NCBI GenBank assembly: GCA_008501585.1
Contig: QQUN01000027.1
Span: forward strand, 1 to 64,000
Direction of reading: 5' to 3'
DNA length: 64,000 nucleotides
Source of the DNA: Pseudomonadota bacterium
GTDB taxonomy: Bacteria > Pseudomonadota > Gammaproteobacteria > Burkholderiales > Rhodocyclaceae
The position numbers were made by a program, and so were the translations under genes. The notes below the pieces were generated by a model. That model searched no databases. It worked only from the letters and a program-made list of their open reading frames with translations, and was not told the origin of the DNA. Shown in pieces: positions 1-8,343 of this stretch (position 1 is its first letter; the number at the start of each line of letters is the position of its first letter).

Positions 1-925
1 CCCGCTGGCCAAGACCATCACCCTGATCGAGTCCTCGCGGCCCGATCACCGCGCGCGCGCGCGCCGGGTGCTCGAGGCCCTGCTGCCGCACACCGGCGGT
101 GCCATGCGGGTGGGCATCTCCGGCGTGCCGGGGGTGGGCAAGTCGACCTTCATCGAGGCGCTGGGGCTGTATCTCATCGAGCAGGGCCTGCGCGTGGCGG
201 TGCTGGCGGTCGATCCGTCCTCATCGGTGACCGGTGGCAGCATCCTAGGCGACAAGACGCGCATGGAGTTGCTGTCGCAGCGCACAGAGGCGTATATCCG
301 CCCCAGCCCCTCGGCCGGCAGCCTCGGCGGCGTGGCCGGCAAGACGCGCGAGACGCTGCTGGTATGCGAGGCGGCCGGCTTCGACGTGGTGATCGTCGAG
401 ACCGTGGGCGTCGGCCAGAGCGAAACGGCCGTGGCCGGCATGACCGACATCTTCTGCCTGCTGCAACTGCCCAATGCCGGCGACGACCTGCAGGCGATCA
501 AGAAGGGGATCATGGAGCTGGCCGACCTGATCGTCATCAACAAGGCCGACATCGACCCGCGCCAGGCGGCGGTGGCCAGGAGCCAGATCAAGACCGCGCT
601 GGGCATGCTGCGCCATACCTCGCCCAACTGGGTGCCGCCGGTGCTGACCCTGTCGGCGCTCAAGAAAGACGGCATCGCCCAGTTCTGGGACGAGATCCAG
701 CGCTATCGCGACACCATGCGCGGCAGCGGCGAATTCGACGACAAGCGTCGCCACCAGGCCGAGGCCTGGATGTGGGAGCTGATCGACAGCGGCCTGCGGC
801 AGGGCTTTCGCGAGCATCCGCAGGTACGCGCCGAGCTGGCGGGCCTGCAGGCGGCCGTGGCGCGGGGTGATACCACCCCGGCGGCGGCGGCCCACCGGTT
901 GTTGAACCATTTGCGTGAACATTGA
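1..925 (+). CDS. meaB: MeaB/ArgK-family G3E GTPase, 5'-truncated by window edge
   Basis: This is the GTPase chaperone that loads and protects adenosylcobalamin in methylmalonyl-CoA mutase. The open frame continues to the first base (it reads PLAKTITLIES at the edge, a typical MeaB N-terminal stretch), so the true start lies upstream. Visible motifs are the P-loop GVPGVGKST, the switch region with VETVGVGQSE and the base-recognition motif NKAD. The C-terminal helical arm is present and the stop is at 925. The gene lies just upstream of pccB/pccA on the same strand, so this is a propionyl-CoA to succinyl-CoA locus, and a conventional mutase gene is expected just before the window. MeaB family assignment is firm; ArgK transport function is an old name for the same family. 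Confidence 0.93.
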   Translation, partial: PLAKTITLIESSRPDHRARARRVLEALLPHTGGAMRVGISGVPGVGKSTFIEALGLYLIEQGLRVAVLAVDPSSSVTGGSILGDKTRMELLSQRTEAYIRPSPSAGSLGGVAGKTRETLLVCEAAGFDVVIVETVGVGQSETAVAGMTDIFCLLQLPNAGDDLQAIKKGIMELADLIVINKADIDPRQAAVARSQIKTALGMLRHTSPNWVPPVLTLSALKKDGIAQFWDEIQRYRDTMRGSGEFDDKRRHQAEAWMWELIDSGLRQGFREHPQVRAELAGLQAAVARGDTTPAAAAHRLLNHLREH

Positions 926-987
926 GCGGGGTGGCCGGATCGCCGGCGCGCCGCATGCAGAGAAGTGCCTTTCAGGAGACCTGAGTT

Positions 988-2520
988 ATGCATGAAATCA
1001 TCCGCCAGTTGGAGGAGAAGCGTGAGAAGGCCCGCCTCGGTGGTGGCCAGAAGCGCATCGCCTCGCAGCACACCAAGGGCAAGCTGACCGCGCGCGAGCG
1101 CATCGCCCTGCTGCTCGACGACGGCAGCTTCGAAGAGTGGGACATGTTCAAGGAGCACCGCTGCACCGATTTCGGCATGGCGTCCGAAAAGGTGCCGGGC
1201 GACGGTGTGGTGATCGGCTACGGCACCATCAACGGCCGTCTGGTCTTTGTGTTCTCGCAGGACTTCACCGTGCTCGGCGGCTCGCTGTCCGAGACGCACG
1301 CCGAGAAGATCTGCAAGGTGATGGACCAGGCGATGAAGGTCGGCGCACCGGTGATCGGCCTGAACGACTCGGGCGGCGCCCGCATCCAGGAAGGCGTGGC
1401 CTCGCTCGGCGGCTACGCCGACGTGTTCCAGCGCAACGTGATGGCCTCCGGCGTGGTGCCGCAGATCTCGCTGATCATGGGCCCCTGCGCCGGCGGCGCG
1501 GTGTACAGCCCGGCCATGACCGACTTCATCTTCATGGTCAAGGACTCGTCCTACATGTTCGTGACCGGCCCCGAAGTGGTCAAGACCGTGACCCACGAGG
1601 ACGTCACCGCCGAGGAGCTGGGCGGCGCGATGACCCACAGCAGCAAGTCCGGCGTGGCTGACCTGGCCTTCGAGAACGACGTCGAAGCGCTGATGGTGAT
1701 CCGCCGCATGATGGGTTTCATCCCCGCCAGCAACCGCGAGAAGCCGCCGGTGGTGCCCTGCGACGACCCGGCCGACCGCCTCGACATGTCGCTCGACACC
1801 CTGGTGCCGGACAACCCCAACCAGCCCTACGACATGAAGGAGCTGATCATCAAGATGGTCGATGACGGCGACTTCTTCGAGCTGCAGCCCGACTACGCCA
1901 AGAACATCGTGATCGGTTTCGGCCGCATGGAAGGCTCGCCGGTGGGCATCGTCGCCAACCAGCCGCTGGTGCTGGCCGGCTGCCTGGACATCAAGAGCTC
2001 GATCAAGGCGGCGCGCTTCGTGCGCTTCTGCGACGCCTTCAACATCCCGGTGGTGACGCTGGTGGATGTGCCGGGCTTCATGCCGGGCACCGCGCAGGAA
2101 TACGGCGGCATCATCAAGCACGGTGCCAAGCTGCTCTACGCCTACGCCGAGTGCACCGTGCCCAAGGTCACCATCATCACCCGCAAGGCCTATGGTGGCG
2201 CCTACGACGTGATGAGCTCCAAGCACCTGCGCGGCGATGTGAACTTCGCCTGGCCGACCGCCGAGATCGCGGTGATGGGCCCGAAGGGGGCGGTGGAGAT
2301 CATCTTCCGCGAAGAAAAGAACAACCCCGAGAAGATCGCCGAGCGCGAGGCCGAGTACAAGGCCAAGTTCGCCAACCCCTTCGTGGCCGGCGCGCGCGGC
2401 TTCATCGACGACGTGATCATGCCGCACGAGACGCGCAAGCGCGTGTGCCGTTCGCTGGCCATGCTCAAGGACAAGGAACTGGAAAACCCGTGGCGCAAGC
2501 ACGGCAACATTCCCCTGTAA
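988..2520 (+). CDS. pccB: Propionyl-CoA carboxylase beta (carboxyltransferase) subunit
   Basis: This is the carboxyltransferase half of propionyl-CoA carboxylase. It moves CO2 from carboxybiotin to propionyl-CoA and makes methylmalonyl-CoA. The 510 aa match the usual PccB length and carry both crotonase-like halves. Typical segments are [37 protein letters not shown] and the oxyanion region [13 protein letters not shown] in the N half. [20 protein letters not shown] and [13 protein letters not shown] lie in the C half. The start ATG follows a purine-rich stretch (CAGGAGACC) about 10 nt upstream. It sits 62 nt after meaB and 72 nt before pccA, so one operon is likely. Acetyl-CoA carboxylase activity cannot be excluded, but length and context favour propionyl-CoA. 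Confidence 0.95.
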   Translation: MHEIIRQLEEKREKARLGGGQKRIASQHTKGKLTARERIALLLDDGSFEEWDMFKEHRCTDFGMASEKVPGDGVVIGYGTINGRLVFVFSQDFTVLGGSLSETHAEKICKVMDQAMKVGAPVIGLNDSGGARIQEGVASLGGYADVFQRNVMASGVVPQISLIMGPCAGGAVYSPAMTDFIFMVKDSSYMFVTGPEVVKTVTHEDVTAEELGGAMTHSSKSGVADLAFENDVEALMVIRRMMGFIPASNREKPPVVPCDDPADRLDMSLDTLVPDNPNQPYDMKELIIKMVDDGDFFELQPDYAKNIVIGFGRMEGSPVGIVANQPLVLAGCLDIKSSIKAARFVRFCDAFNIPVVTLVDVPGFMPGTAQEYGGIIKHGAKLLYAYAECTVPKVTIITRKAYGGAYDVMSSKHLRGDVNFAWPTAEIAVMGPKGAVEIIFREEKNNPEKIAEREAEYKAKFANPFVAGARGFIDDVIMPHETRKRVCRSLAMLKDKELENPWRKHGNIPL

Positions 2521-2523
2521 TCG

Positions 2524-2544
2524 GTGATTCGTGATTGGTGATTG
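2524..2544 (+). repeat. Three tandem heptamers (GTGATTS) in pccB-pccA spacer
   Basis: Three head-to-tail 7-bp units (GTGATTC, GTGATTG, GTGATTG) start four bases after the pccB stop codon and are followed by a partial fourth unit. The units are non-coding. I know of no function; slippage is the simplest origin. Confidence 0.7.
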
Positions 2545-2552
2545 GGTGAGTC

Positions 2553-2570
2553 GAGGTGCCGAGGCACCTC
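2553..2570 (+). other. Perfect 8-bp hairpin between pccB and pccA
   Basis: GAGGTGCC and GGCACCTC pair with only two bases (GA) between the arms. There is no T-run, so it is not an intrinsic terminator. It lies just ahead of the pccA ribosome site (CCGGAGGAAAA) and could stabilise or process the pccB mRNA; that is inference. Confidence 0.55.
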
Positions 2571-2592
2571 CTGCACCGGAGGAAAACTGAAT

Positions 2593-4581
2593 ATGTTCAA
2601 GAAAATTCTGATCGCGAACCGGGGCGAAATCGCCTGCCGCGTGATCAAGACCGCCCGTAAGATGGGCATCCAGACCGTGGCCGTGCACTCCGAGGCCGAC
2701 AAGCGCGCGCTGTTCGTCGAGCTGGCCGACGAGGCGGTGTGCATCGGGCCGGCGCCCTCGGCGCAGTCCTATCTGGTGGCCGACAAGATCATCGCCGCCT
2801 GCAAGCAGACCGGCGCCGAGGCGGTGCATCCGGGCTACGGCTTCCTGTCGGAAAACGCCGAGTTCTCGCGCCGGCTGGAAGAAGAAGGTATCAAGTTCAT
2901 CGGCCCCAAGCACTACTCGGTGGCCAAGATGGGCGACAAGATCGAGTCCAAGAAGCTGGCCATCGAGGCCGGGGTGAACACCATCCCCGGCTACAACGAC
3001 GCCATCTCCGGCCCCGATGAGGCGGTCGAGATCGCCCGTGGCATCGGCTACCCGGTGATGATCAAGGCCTCGGCCGGCGGCGGTGGCAAGGGCCTGCGCG
3101 TGGCCTTCAACGACAAGGAAGCGCATGAAGGCTTCGCCTCCTGCAAGAGCGAGGCCAAGAACGCCTTCGGCGACGACCGCGTGTTCATCGAGAAATACGT
3201 GCTCGAGCCGCGCCACATCGAGATCCAGGTGCTCGGCGACGGCCACGGCAACTATGTGTACCTGAACGAGCGCGACTGCTCGATCCAGCGTCGCCACCAG
3301 AAGGTCATCGAGGAGGCGCCGAGCCCCTTCGTCGATCCGGAAATGCGCAAGGCCATGGGCGAGCAGGCCGTGGCGCTGGCGCGGGCGGTGAACTACGAAT
3401 CGGCCGGCACGGTCGAGTTCGTGGTCTCGGGCGCCACCAAAGAGTTCTACTTCCTGGAGATGAACACCCGCCTGCAGGTCGAGCATCCGGTCACCGAATA
3501 CATCACCGGCCTCGATCTGGTCGAGCAGATGATCCGCGTGGCCGCTGGCGAGAAGCTGCCGCTGAGCCAGGCCGATGTCGGCATCAACGGCTGGTCGATG
3601 GAATGCCGCATCAACGCCGAAGACCCGTTCCGCGGCTTCCTGCCCTCCACCGGTCGCCTGGTCAAGTTCGAGCCGCCGGTCGAGCGCGAGGACGTGCGTG
3701 TCGACACCGGGGTGTACGACGGCGGCGAGATCTCGATGTACTACGACTCGATGATCGCCAAGCTGATCGTGCACGGCAAGGACCGCGACGACGCGATCCA
3801 GAAGATGCGCGATGCGCTCAACGAGTTCGTGATCCGCGGCATCAGCTCCAACATTCCCTTCCAGGCCGCGCTGCTGCAGCACCCGCGCTTCTGCTCGGGC
3901 AACTTCAACACCGGCTTCATCGCCGAGGAGTATCCGCAGGGCTTCGATGCCTCGATGGTGCCCCACGACGACCCCGGCCTGCTCGCCGCCGTCGCCACCT
4001 TTGCCCGCATGCGCTACATCGAGCGCGCGGTGCAGATCTCCGGCCAGATGGCCGGCCACGGCCGCAGCGTCAAGAAGGACCTGGTGGTGCTGATGGGGGC
4101 CGACAAGTATCCGGTGTCGGTGGACGACCTGCCCGGCGGCATGCGCATCCGCCAGGGCGAGAAGACCTACGACATCGTCTCCGACTGGACGTTCCGCGAC
4201 CTGCTGTTCAAGGGCACGGTCAATGGCGTTCCGGTGTGCCTGCAGATCGAGCGCCGGGGCCTGCGCTACCACATCAGCCATTTCGGGCTGCAGGTGCAGC
4301 CGATGGTGATGACCGAGGTGGCCACCACCTTGCTCGAGCGCATGCCGGAGAAGCTGCCGCCCGACCTGTCCAAGTTCCTGCTCTCGCCGATGCCCGGCCT
4401 GCTGCGTGAAGTGGCCGTCCAGCCCGGCCAGGAAGTGAAGGCCGGCGAGAAGCTGGCCGTCATCGAGGCCATGAAGATGGAGAACGTGCTCAAGGCCGAG
4501 CAGGACTGCGTGGTCAAGAAGGTCGTCGCCCACCCGGGCGCCAGCCTCACAGTGGACGAAATCATCATCGAGTTTGAATAA
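2593..4581 (+). CDS. pccA: Propionyl-CoA carboxylase alpha (biotin carboxylase/BCCP) subunit
   Basis: This is the biotin-dependent subunit. The N-terminal ATP-grasp biotin carboxylase (about residues 1-445, opening MFKKILIANRGEIACRVI) carboxylates biotin carried on the C-terminal BCCP domain. Glycine-rich ATP loop KASAGGGGKGLR, the RRHQKVIEEAPSP segment and EMNTRLQVEHPVTE are all present. The biotin site is EAMKMEN with lysine 628, 35 residues from the C-terminus, as in the family. The middle part (about 450-585) is the PCC-type BT domain, which supports propionyl- over acetyl-CoA carboxylase. I chose ATG 2593 because it follows GGAGGAAAACTGAAT; an upstream in-frame GTG at 2542 would translate through the hairpin. 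The gene is 662 aa and probably cotranscribed with pccB. Confidence 0.95.
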   Translation: MFKKILIANRGEIACRVIKTARKMGIQTVAVHSEADKRALFVELADEAVCIGPAPSAQSYLVADKIIAACKQTGAEAVHPGYGFLSENAEFSRRLEEEGIKFIGPKHYSVAKMGDKIESKKLAIEAGVNTIPGYNDAISGPDEAVEIARGIGYPVMIKASAGGGGKGLRVAFNDKEAHEGFASCKSEAKNAFGDDRVFIEKYVLEPRHIEIQVLGDGHGNYVYLNERDCSIQRRHQKVIEEAPSPFVDPEMRKAMGEQAVALARAVNYESAGTVEFVVSGATKEFYFLEMNTRLQVEHPVTEYITGLDLVEQMIRVAAGEKLPLSQADVGINGWSMECRINAEDPFRGFLPSTGRLVKFEPPVEREDVRVDTGVYDGGEISMYYDSMIAKLIVHGKDRDDAIQKMRDALNEFVIRGISSNIPFQAALLQHPRFCSGNFNTGFIAEEYPQGFDASMVPHDDPGLLAAVATFARMRYIERAVQISGQMAGHGRSVKKDLVVLMGADKYPVSVDDLPGGMRIRQGEKTYDIVSDWTFRDLLFKGTVNGVPVCLQIERRGLRYHISHFGLQVQPMVMTEVATTLLERMPEKLPPDLSKFLLSPMPGLLREVAVQPGQEVKAGEKLAVIEAMKMENVLKAEQDCVVKKVVAHPGASLTVDEIIIEFE

Positions 4582-4615
4582 ACAGACCGCTTTCGCGAAT
4601 CGATAGGGAGGGAGG

Positions 4616-4636
4616 CTCGCCGCGCAAGACGGCGAG
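4616..4636 (+). other. Hairpin 3' of pccA
   Basis: CTCGCCG (4616-4622) pairs with CGGCGAG (4630-4636). It lies 35 nt after the pccA stop and just upstream of the true terminator. It has no U-tract and probably acts as a 3'-end stabiliser. Confidence 0.45.
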
Positions 4637-4651
4637 TGCCTGTCGGCGCAC

Positions 4652-4680
4652 GGGGCTCACGAAAGTGAGCCCCTTTTTTT
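4652..4680 (+). terminator. Intrinsic terminator of the meaB-pccB-pccA operon
   Basis: GGGGCTCAC and GTGAGCCCC form a perfect 9-bp stem with a GAAA tetraloop, followed directly by seven T. This is a textbook rho-independent terminator. Confidence 0.93.
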
Positions 4681-5006
4681 ATGCGCTGACCCCGTGGGCG
4701 ACGGTGCGGAACCTCGGGGGCGATCGCGGCGTCAACCTCTTGCAACACGGCAGCGGAGCGACGCCGGATTTGCGCAAAAATGTTTTGTGCAATAGTATTC
4801 GGGCGTTAACGTTTGATCCTTAAGCTTTGAGCGCGGGCAGAAACCGTCTGCCGCGCATCCTGTCGGCAGCGGCCGGCGCTTCCCCAACGCGCCCAACCCG
4901 AGCTTGCTGCCCCAATGTAGTTGGCGAAAAAGCCCTGGCGCCCCCCGCGCTAGTCTGCCGCTGTGTGCCTGTGGATCGGCCGGCGGCCAAAGAAAGGAGA
5001 CCATCC
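4681..5006. other. 326-bp non-coding region upstream of kamA-like gene
   Basis: Apart from the palindrome at 4770-4792 and the ribosome site AAAGGAGA at 4993-5000 I see no gene or structured RNA here. An in-frame extension of the kamA-like gene back to a GTG at 4827 exists but has no ribosome site and no family-like sequence, so I treat this as leader or promoter DNA. Confidence 0.5.
4770..4792. promoter_or_regulatory. 10-bp inverted repeat, candidate operator
   Basis: TTGCGCAAAA and TTTTGTGCAA are inverted copies with one mismatch around a 3-bp centre. The site lies about 215 bp ahead of the kamA-like start in an AT-rich patch. A related half-site (TTGCGCAAACATG) occurs at 54871-54883 ahead of the acyl-CoA ligase operon. 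A transcription-factor site is plausible; the factor is unknown. Confidence 0.4.
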
Positions 5007-6404
5007 ATGCCTCAACAAGCTGAAACCGTGATCAACCAGTGGCCCTTGCATGCTGTGGACGGAGGTTACGAAATGGTGCCCTTCAAGGTGTATACGCAGC
5101 GCGATCTGGACAAGATCGAACCCCTTCAGGCCCTTCCTGAAGCCCTGCGCTTCGAGATGAAAGTGGTGTCCTCGGTGTTGCCGTTCCGGGTGAATCAGTA
5201 CGTCATCGACGAACTCATCGACTGGAACAACATCCCGGCCGACCCCATCTTCCAGCTCACCTTCCCGCAGCGCGGCATGCTCGAGCCGGAGCACTACGAC
5301 ACCATCGCCAAGCTGATTCAGGCGGACGCCGACAAGGCCACGCTGAACGCCGCGGTGAATGAAGTGCGCCAGGCGCTCAACCCCCACCCGGCCGACCAGA
5401 TGGAAATGAACATGCCGGTGGACGACGAGGGCAACCGCCTCGACGGCATTCAGCACAAGTACCGCGAGACGGTGCTGTTCTTCCCCAGCCAGGGGCAGAC
5501 CTGCCACGCCTACTGCACCTTCTGTTTCCGCTGGGCGCAGTTCGTCGGCGACAAGGAGTTGCGCATCGCCGCCTCCGAGGCCAGCACGCTGCACGACTAC
5601 CTCAAGGCACACACCGAGGTCACCGACCTGCTGTTTACCGGCGGCGACCCGATGGTGATGAAGACCAAGCACCTGGCCGCCTATCTCGAGCCCTTGCTCG
5701 AGCCCGAGTTCGACCATATCCAGACCGTCCGCATCGGCACCAAGGCGCTGACCTTCTGGCCGCACCGCTTCCTCGGCGCCGAGGACGCCGGCGAGCTGAT
5801 CGAGCTGCTCACCCGCATGGTGCGCGCCGGCAAGCACGTGGCGGTGATGGCGCACTACAACCACTGGAAGGAACTCGACACCGAGCCGGCGCGCGCCGCG
5901 ATCCGCGCCATTCGCAGCACCGGTGCGCAGATCCGTGCCCAGGGGCCGCTGATCGCCCACATCAACGACGACCCCGATGTGTGGGCCAAGATGTGGAAGA
6001 TGCAGGTCAAGCTCGGCATCATCCCGTACTACATGTTCGTCGAGCGCGACACCGGCGCCAAGGGCTACTTCGAAGTGCCGCTGGAGCGGGCCTGGCAGAT
6101 CTACCGCGAGGCCATGCAGCAGGTCTCCGGCCTGGCGCGCACCGCGCGCGGCCCGTCGATGTCGGCCAGCCCCGGCAAGGTCGAGGTGCAGGGCGTGACC
6201 GAGATCAACGGCGAGAAGGTGTTCGTGCTGCGCTTCATCCAGGGCCGCAACCCGGACTGGATCCAGCGCCCGTTCTTTGCCAAGTACAACCCCGACGCCA
6301 CCTGGCTCAACCACCTCGAGCCGGCCTTTGGCGAAGAGAAGTTCTTCTTCGAGGACGAGTACGAGGCGATCCGCAACGAGCGCATCGACGCCGCCCAGGC
6401 CTGA
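5007..6404 (+). CDS. KamA-family radical SAM protein (lysine 2,3-aminomutase-like)
   Basis: This is a radical SAM protein of the lysine 2,3-aminomutase (KamA/YodO/EpmB) superfamily, 465 aa. The [4Fe-4S] motif is CxxxCxxC at C166, C170 and C173 (TCHAYCTFCFRWAQF). The SAM-binding glycine motif is FTGGDPMVM. A lysine in SASPGKVEV near residue 392 is a candidate PLP Schiff-base residue. The protein is longer than EpmB (about 340 aa). The start ATG 5007 follows AAAGGAGA with 6-nt spacing. No other lysine-fermentation gene is adjacent, so it may be a biosynthetic aminomutase (for example beta-lysine as a compatible solute) or act on another substrate. Family is firm; substrate is unknown. Confidence 0.85.
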   Translation: MPQQAETVINQWPLHAVDGGYEMVPFKVYTQRDLDKIEPLQALPEALRFEMKVVSSVLPFRVNQYVIDELIDWNNIPADPIFQLTFPQRGMLEPEHYDTIAKLIQADADKATLNAAVNEVRQALNPHPADQMEMNMPVDDEGNRLDGIQHKYRETVLFFPSQGQTCHAYCTFCFRWAQFVGDKELRIAASEASTLHDYLKAHTEVTDLLFTGGDPMVMKTKHLAAYLEPLLEPEFDHIQTVRIGTKALTFWPHRFLGAEDAGELIELLTRMVRAGKHVAVMAHYNHWKELDTEPARAAIRAIRSTGAQIRAQGPLIAHINDDPDVWAKMWKMQVKLGIIPYYMFVERDTGAKGYFEVPLERAWQIYREAMQQVSGLARTARGPSMSASPGKVEVQGVTEINGEKVFVLRFIQGRNPDWIQRPFFAKYNPDATWLNHLEPAFGEEKFFFEDEYEAIRNERIDAAQA

Positions 6405-6428
6405 GCCGTTCGGTCCTGAGGTCACAAG

Positions 6429-6453
6429 AGCCCGCCCTGGTGGCGGGCTTTTT
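6429..6453 (+). terminator. Intrinsic terminator after the KamA-like gene
   Basis: AGCCCGCC and GGCGGGCT form a perfect 8-bp stem with a 5-nt loop and five T. It lies 25 nt past the stop codon. Confidence 0.9.
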
Positions 6454-6569
6454 CGTCAATTGATGCAACAGCCGACGGGTGAGGCGGGCACGCGGGCCGG
6501 AAGGCGGCCGGTGGTGTGCCACAATCGGAGCCTGACTCGGCCGCGCGGACCGCGGCAAAAGGGGATGCC

Positions 6570-7427
6570 ATGCGCTTCGACAACGGACGACAGAGCGACA
6601 ACGTGGAGGACCGCCGCGGTGCGCGGAGGCCCATGCGGGTAGGCCGCGGCAAGATCGGTGTCGGCACCATCGTGCTGGCACTGGTGGCGATGTATTTCGG
6701 CGTCGATCCGTCGGTGGTTCTCAACACCGGCCTCGGCGGTGGCGGCATGCCGGTCGAGGCGCCGGCGGGTGCCCCGCCGGCCAACGATGCCGAGGCCCGC
6801 TTCGTGTCCATGGTGCTGGCCGATACCGAGACCACCTGGCACGCCCTCTTCCAGCAGGCCGGAGGGCACTATGTCGAGCCCAAGCTGGTGTTGTTCACCG
6901 GCGCCACGCGCACCGCCTGCGGCCTGGGGCAGGCGGCGATGGGACCGTTCTACTGTCCGGGCGACCAGAAGGTGTATATCGACCTGGCCTTCTATGACGA
7001 GTTGCGCACCCGTTTTCGCGCACCGGGCGACTTTGCCCAGGCCTACGTGATTGCCCATGAGGTGGGGCACCATGTCCAGAACCTGCTCGGGATCTCGGGC
7101 AAGGTGCAGGAAGCGCGTCAGCGGCTGAGCGAGGCCGAGGGTAACCAGCTGTCGGTGCGGCTCGAACTGCAGGCCGACTGCTTCTCCGGCGTGTGGGCCC
7201 ACCACGCGGACCGGGCCCGCCAGGTCCTCGAAGCCGGCGACGTCGATGAGGCGCTCGGCGCTGCTGCCGCCATTGGCGACGATCGCTTGCAGAAGCAGGC
7301 CCAGGGCTATGCGGTCCCCGACAGCTTCACCCACGGCAGCTCGGCGCAGCGGGTGCGCTGGTTCAAGCGGGGGCTCGAGACCGGCGCGCTGAAAAGCTGC
7401 GACACCTTCGCCACCAACGCGCTCTGA
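6570..7427 (+). CDS. ypfJ: YpfJ-family neutral zinc metallopeptidase
   Basis: This is a membrane-anchored putative zinc metallopeptidase of the YpfJ family, 285 aa. The N-terminal 25 residues are charged (MRFDNGRQSDN), followed by one hydrophobic helix (about residues 28-42) and a low-complexity linker. The catalytic domain has the zincin motif HEVGHH at residues 163-168, preceded by CGLGQAAMGPFYCPGDQKVYID, which is typical of the family. The start at ATG 6570 gives the standard family N-terminus; the upstream in-frame codon 6516 adds unrelated residues. It stands alone between terminators. Physiological substrate is unknown for the whole family. Confidence 0.9.
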   Translation: MRFDNGRQSDNVEDRRGARRPMRVGRGKIGVGTIVLALVAMYFGVDPSVVLNTGLGGGGMPVEAPAGAPPANDAEARFVSMVLADTETTWHALFQQAGGHYVEPKLVLFTGATRTACGLGQAAMGPFYCPGDQKVYIDLAFYDELRTRFRAPGDFAQAYVIAHEVGHHVQNLLGISGKVQEARQRLSEAEGNQLSVRLELQADCFSGVWAHHADRARQVLEAGDVDEALGAAAAIGDDRLQKQAQGYAVPDSFTHGSSAQRVRWFKRGLETGALKSCDTFATNAL

Positions 7428-7507
7428 GACGGCATCTCCCTTACCGCGGAAAAGCGAAGCGCTTTCCGCCCGACATGCTGTCCGTGGCCATTGCGCACGA
7501 TGAAACG

Positions 7508-7537
7508 ACAGGGGCGCTCGTCGAGCGCCCCTGTTTT
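7508..7537. terminator. Terminator between convergent ypfJ and VOC genes
   Basis: ACAGGGGCGCTCG (7508-7520) and CGAGCGCCCCTGT (7522-7534) form a perfect 13-bp stem around a single base, followed on the plus strand by TTTT. The very long stem could stop transcription from either side. Confidence 0.8.
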
Positions 7538-7551
7538 GGCTTATGCCGGCT

Positions 7552-8028
7552 TCAGCCTGCCAGCTTGGCAAAGGCCGCCACTACCTCCGGCGGCGCCTGT
7601 ACCAGTTCGATCAGCACGCCTTCGCCGGCAATCGGGAAGTCGTCGTTGGCCTTGGGGTGCATGAAGGTGATGTCGAAGCCCGCTGCGCCCTTGCGGATCC
7701 CGCCCGGCGCAAAGCGCACGCCCTGGGCGGTGAGCCACTCGACGGCGGTGGGCAGGTCGTCGATCCACAGGCCGATGTGGTTGAGCGGGGTGGCGTGCAC
7801 CGCGGGCTTCTTGTCGGCGTCGAGCGGTTGCATGAGATCGACCTCGACCTTGAACGGGCCGCTGCCGATGGCGCAGATGTCTTCATCCACGTTCTCGCGC
7901 TCGGAGACGAAGTTACCGGTGACTTCGAGGCCGAGCATGTCGACCCACAGGGTTTTCAGGCGGTCCTTGCTCGGGCCGCCGATGGCGATTTGCTGGATGC
8001 CGAGGACCTTGAAGGGGCGTTGCGTCAT
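7552..8028 (-). CDS. VOC-superfamily protein, candidate methylmalonyl-CoA epimerase
   Basis: This 158-aa protein has two betaalphabetabetabeta modules of the vicinal oxygen chelate fold. The second half has [12 protein letters not shown] and ends [10 protein letters not shown], which place a metal-ligand His and Glu as in methylmalonyl-CoA epimerase and glyoxalase I. In the first half the usual IDHVGIAV histidine is replaced by glutamine (GIQQIAIGG), so the metal site is atypical. Its proximity to pccAB and a CoA mutase makes an epimerase role attractive. The family is often just labelled lactoylglutathione lyase-like, and sequence alone does not settle it. The start ATG is preceded by GGAGGC. 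Palindromes sit in its promoter. Confidence 0.7.
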   Translation of the reverse strand: MTQRPFKVLGIQQIAIGGPSKDRLKTLWVDMLGLEVTGNFVSERENVDEDICAIGSGPFKVEVDLMQPLDADKKPAVHATPLNHIGLWIDDLPTAVEWLTAQGVRFAPGGIRKGAAGFDITFMHPKANDDFPIAGEGVLIELVQAPPEVVAAFAKLAG

Positions 8029-8040
8029 GGAAGCCTCCGT

Positions 8041-8065
8041 GGATTAATAATCCATAATTATGGAT
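8041..8065. promoter_or_regulatory. Overlapping palindromic operators of the VOC gene
   Basis: Two perfect palindromes overlap here: GGATTA-A-TAATCC (8041-8053) and ATCCATAATTATGGAT (8050-8065). They are strikingly AT-rich against the background and lie 13-37 nt ahead of the VOC start, over its predicted -10 element. A MarR- or TetR-like repressor site is likely; no cognate regulator is adjacent. Confidence 0.65.
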
Positions 8066-8085
8066 AGGGTGCCGCGCTTTGTCGA
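8057..8085 (-). promoter_or_regulatory. Predicted sigma-70 promoter of the VOC gene
   Basis: On the minus strand TCGACA (8085-8080) and CATAAT (8062-8057) are separated by exactly 17 bp, matching -35 and -10 elements. The -10 lies inside the ATCCATAATTATGGAT palindrome. The rest of the 8086-8298 gap shows nothing I recognise. Confidence 0.5.
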
Positions 8086-8298
8086 GTGCGTCGTGCGGCC
8101 GCGTGTGCCCGTGGGGGGGGCGCGTGCGTTGGGGCGCATCGTTTCGCCGGCCCGCCTCCTGGCCCCGACATGATCTGGCGGGCGCCAGGCAAGGCGCCAG
8201 CTCGCGGCAATGGGTGTCGGGGCAGATAGCGCGGGACGTCGGGATCGACGGTGACGTTGCCCGACCGGCGCTGTCGCCCCGTGTCAGCGCCGGCGCGC

Positions 8299-8332
8299 TT
8301 TTTTCGGGCGCTGCCCGACCGCGCCCGAAAAA
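8299..8332 (-). terminator. Intrinsic terminator of the two-component operon
   Basis: TTTTTCGGGCGC (8300-8311) and GCGCCCGAAAAA (8321-8332) form a perfect 12-bp inverted repeat. Read on the minus strand the stem ends in a T-run. It lies 12 nt beyond the response regulator stop. Confidence 0.88.
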
Positions 8333-8343
8333 CGCTCAGACTC

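Noticed and set aside
703-4533. 1276-codon open frame on the minus strand across pccB and pccA
   Set aside because: It is His/Leu/Asp/Gly-rich antisense sequence typical of high-GC coding DNA, and real pccB and pccA lie on the plus strand.
4652-4680. Regulatory attenuator of the kamA-like gene
   Set aside because: It is a standard terminator 71 bp after pccA, and more than 300 bp separate it from the next start.
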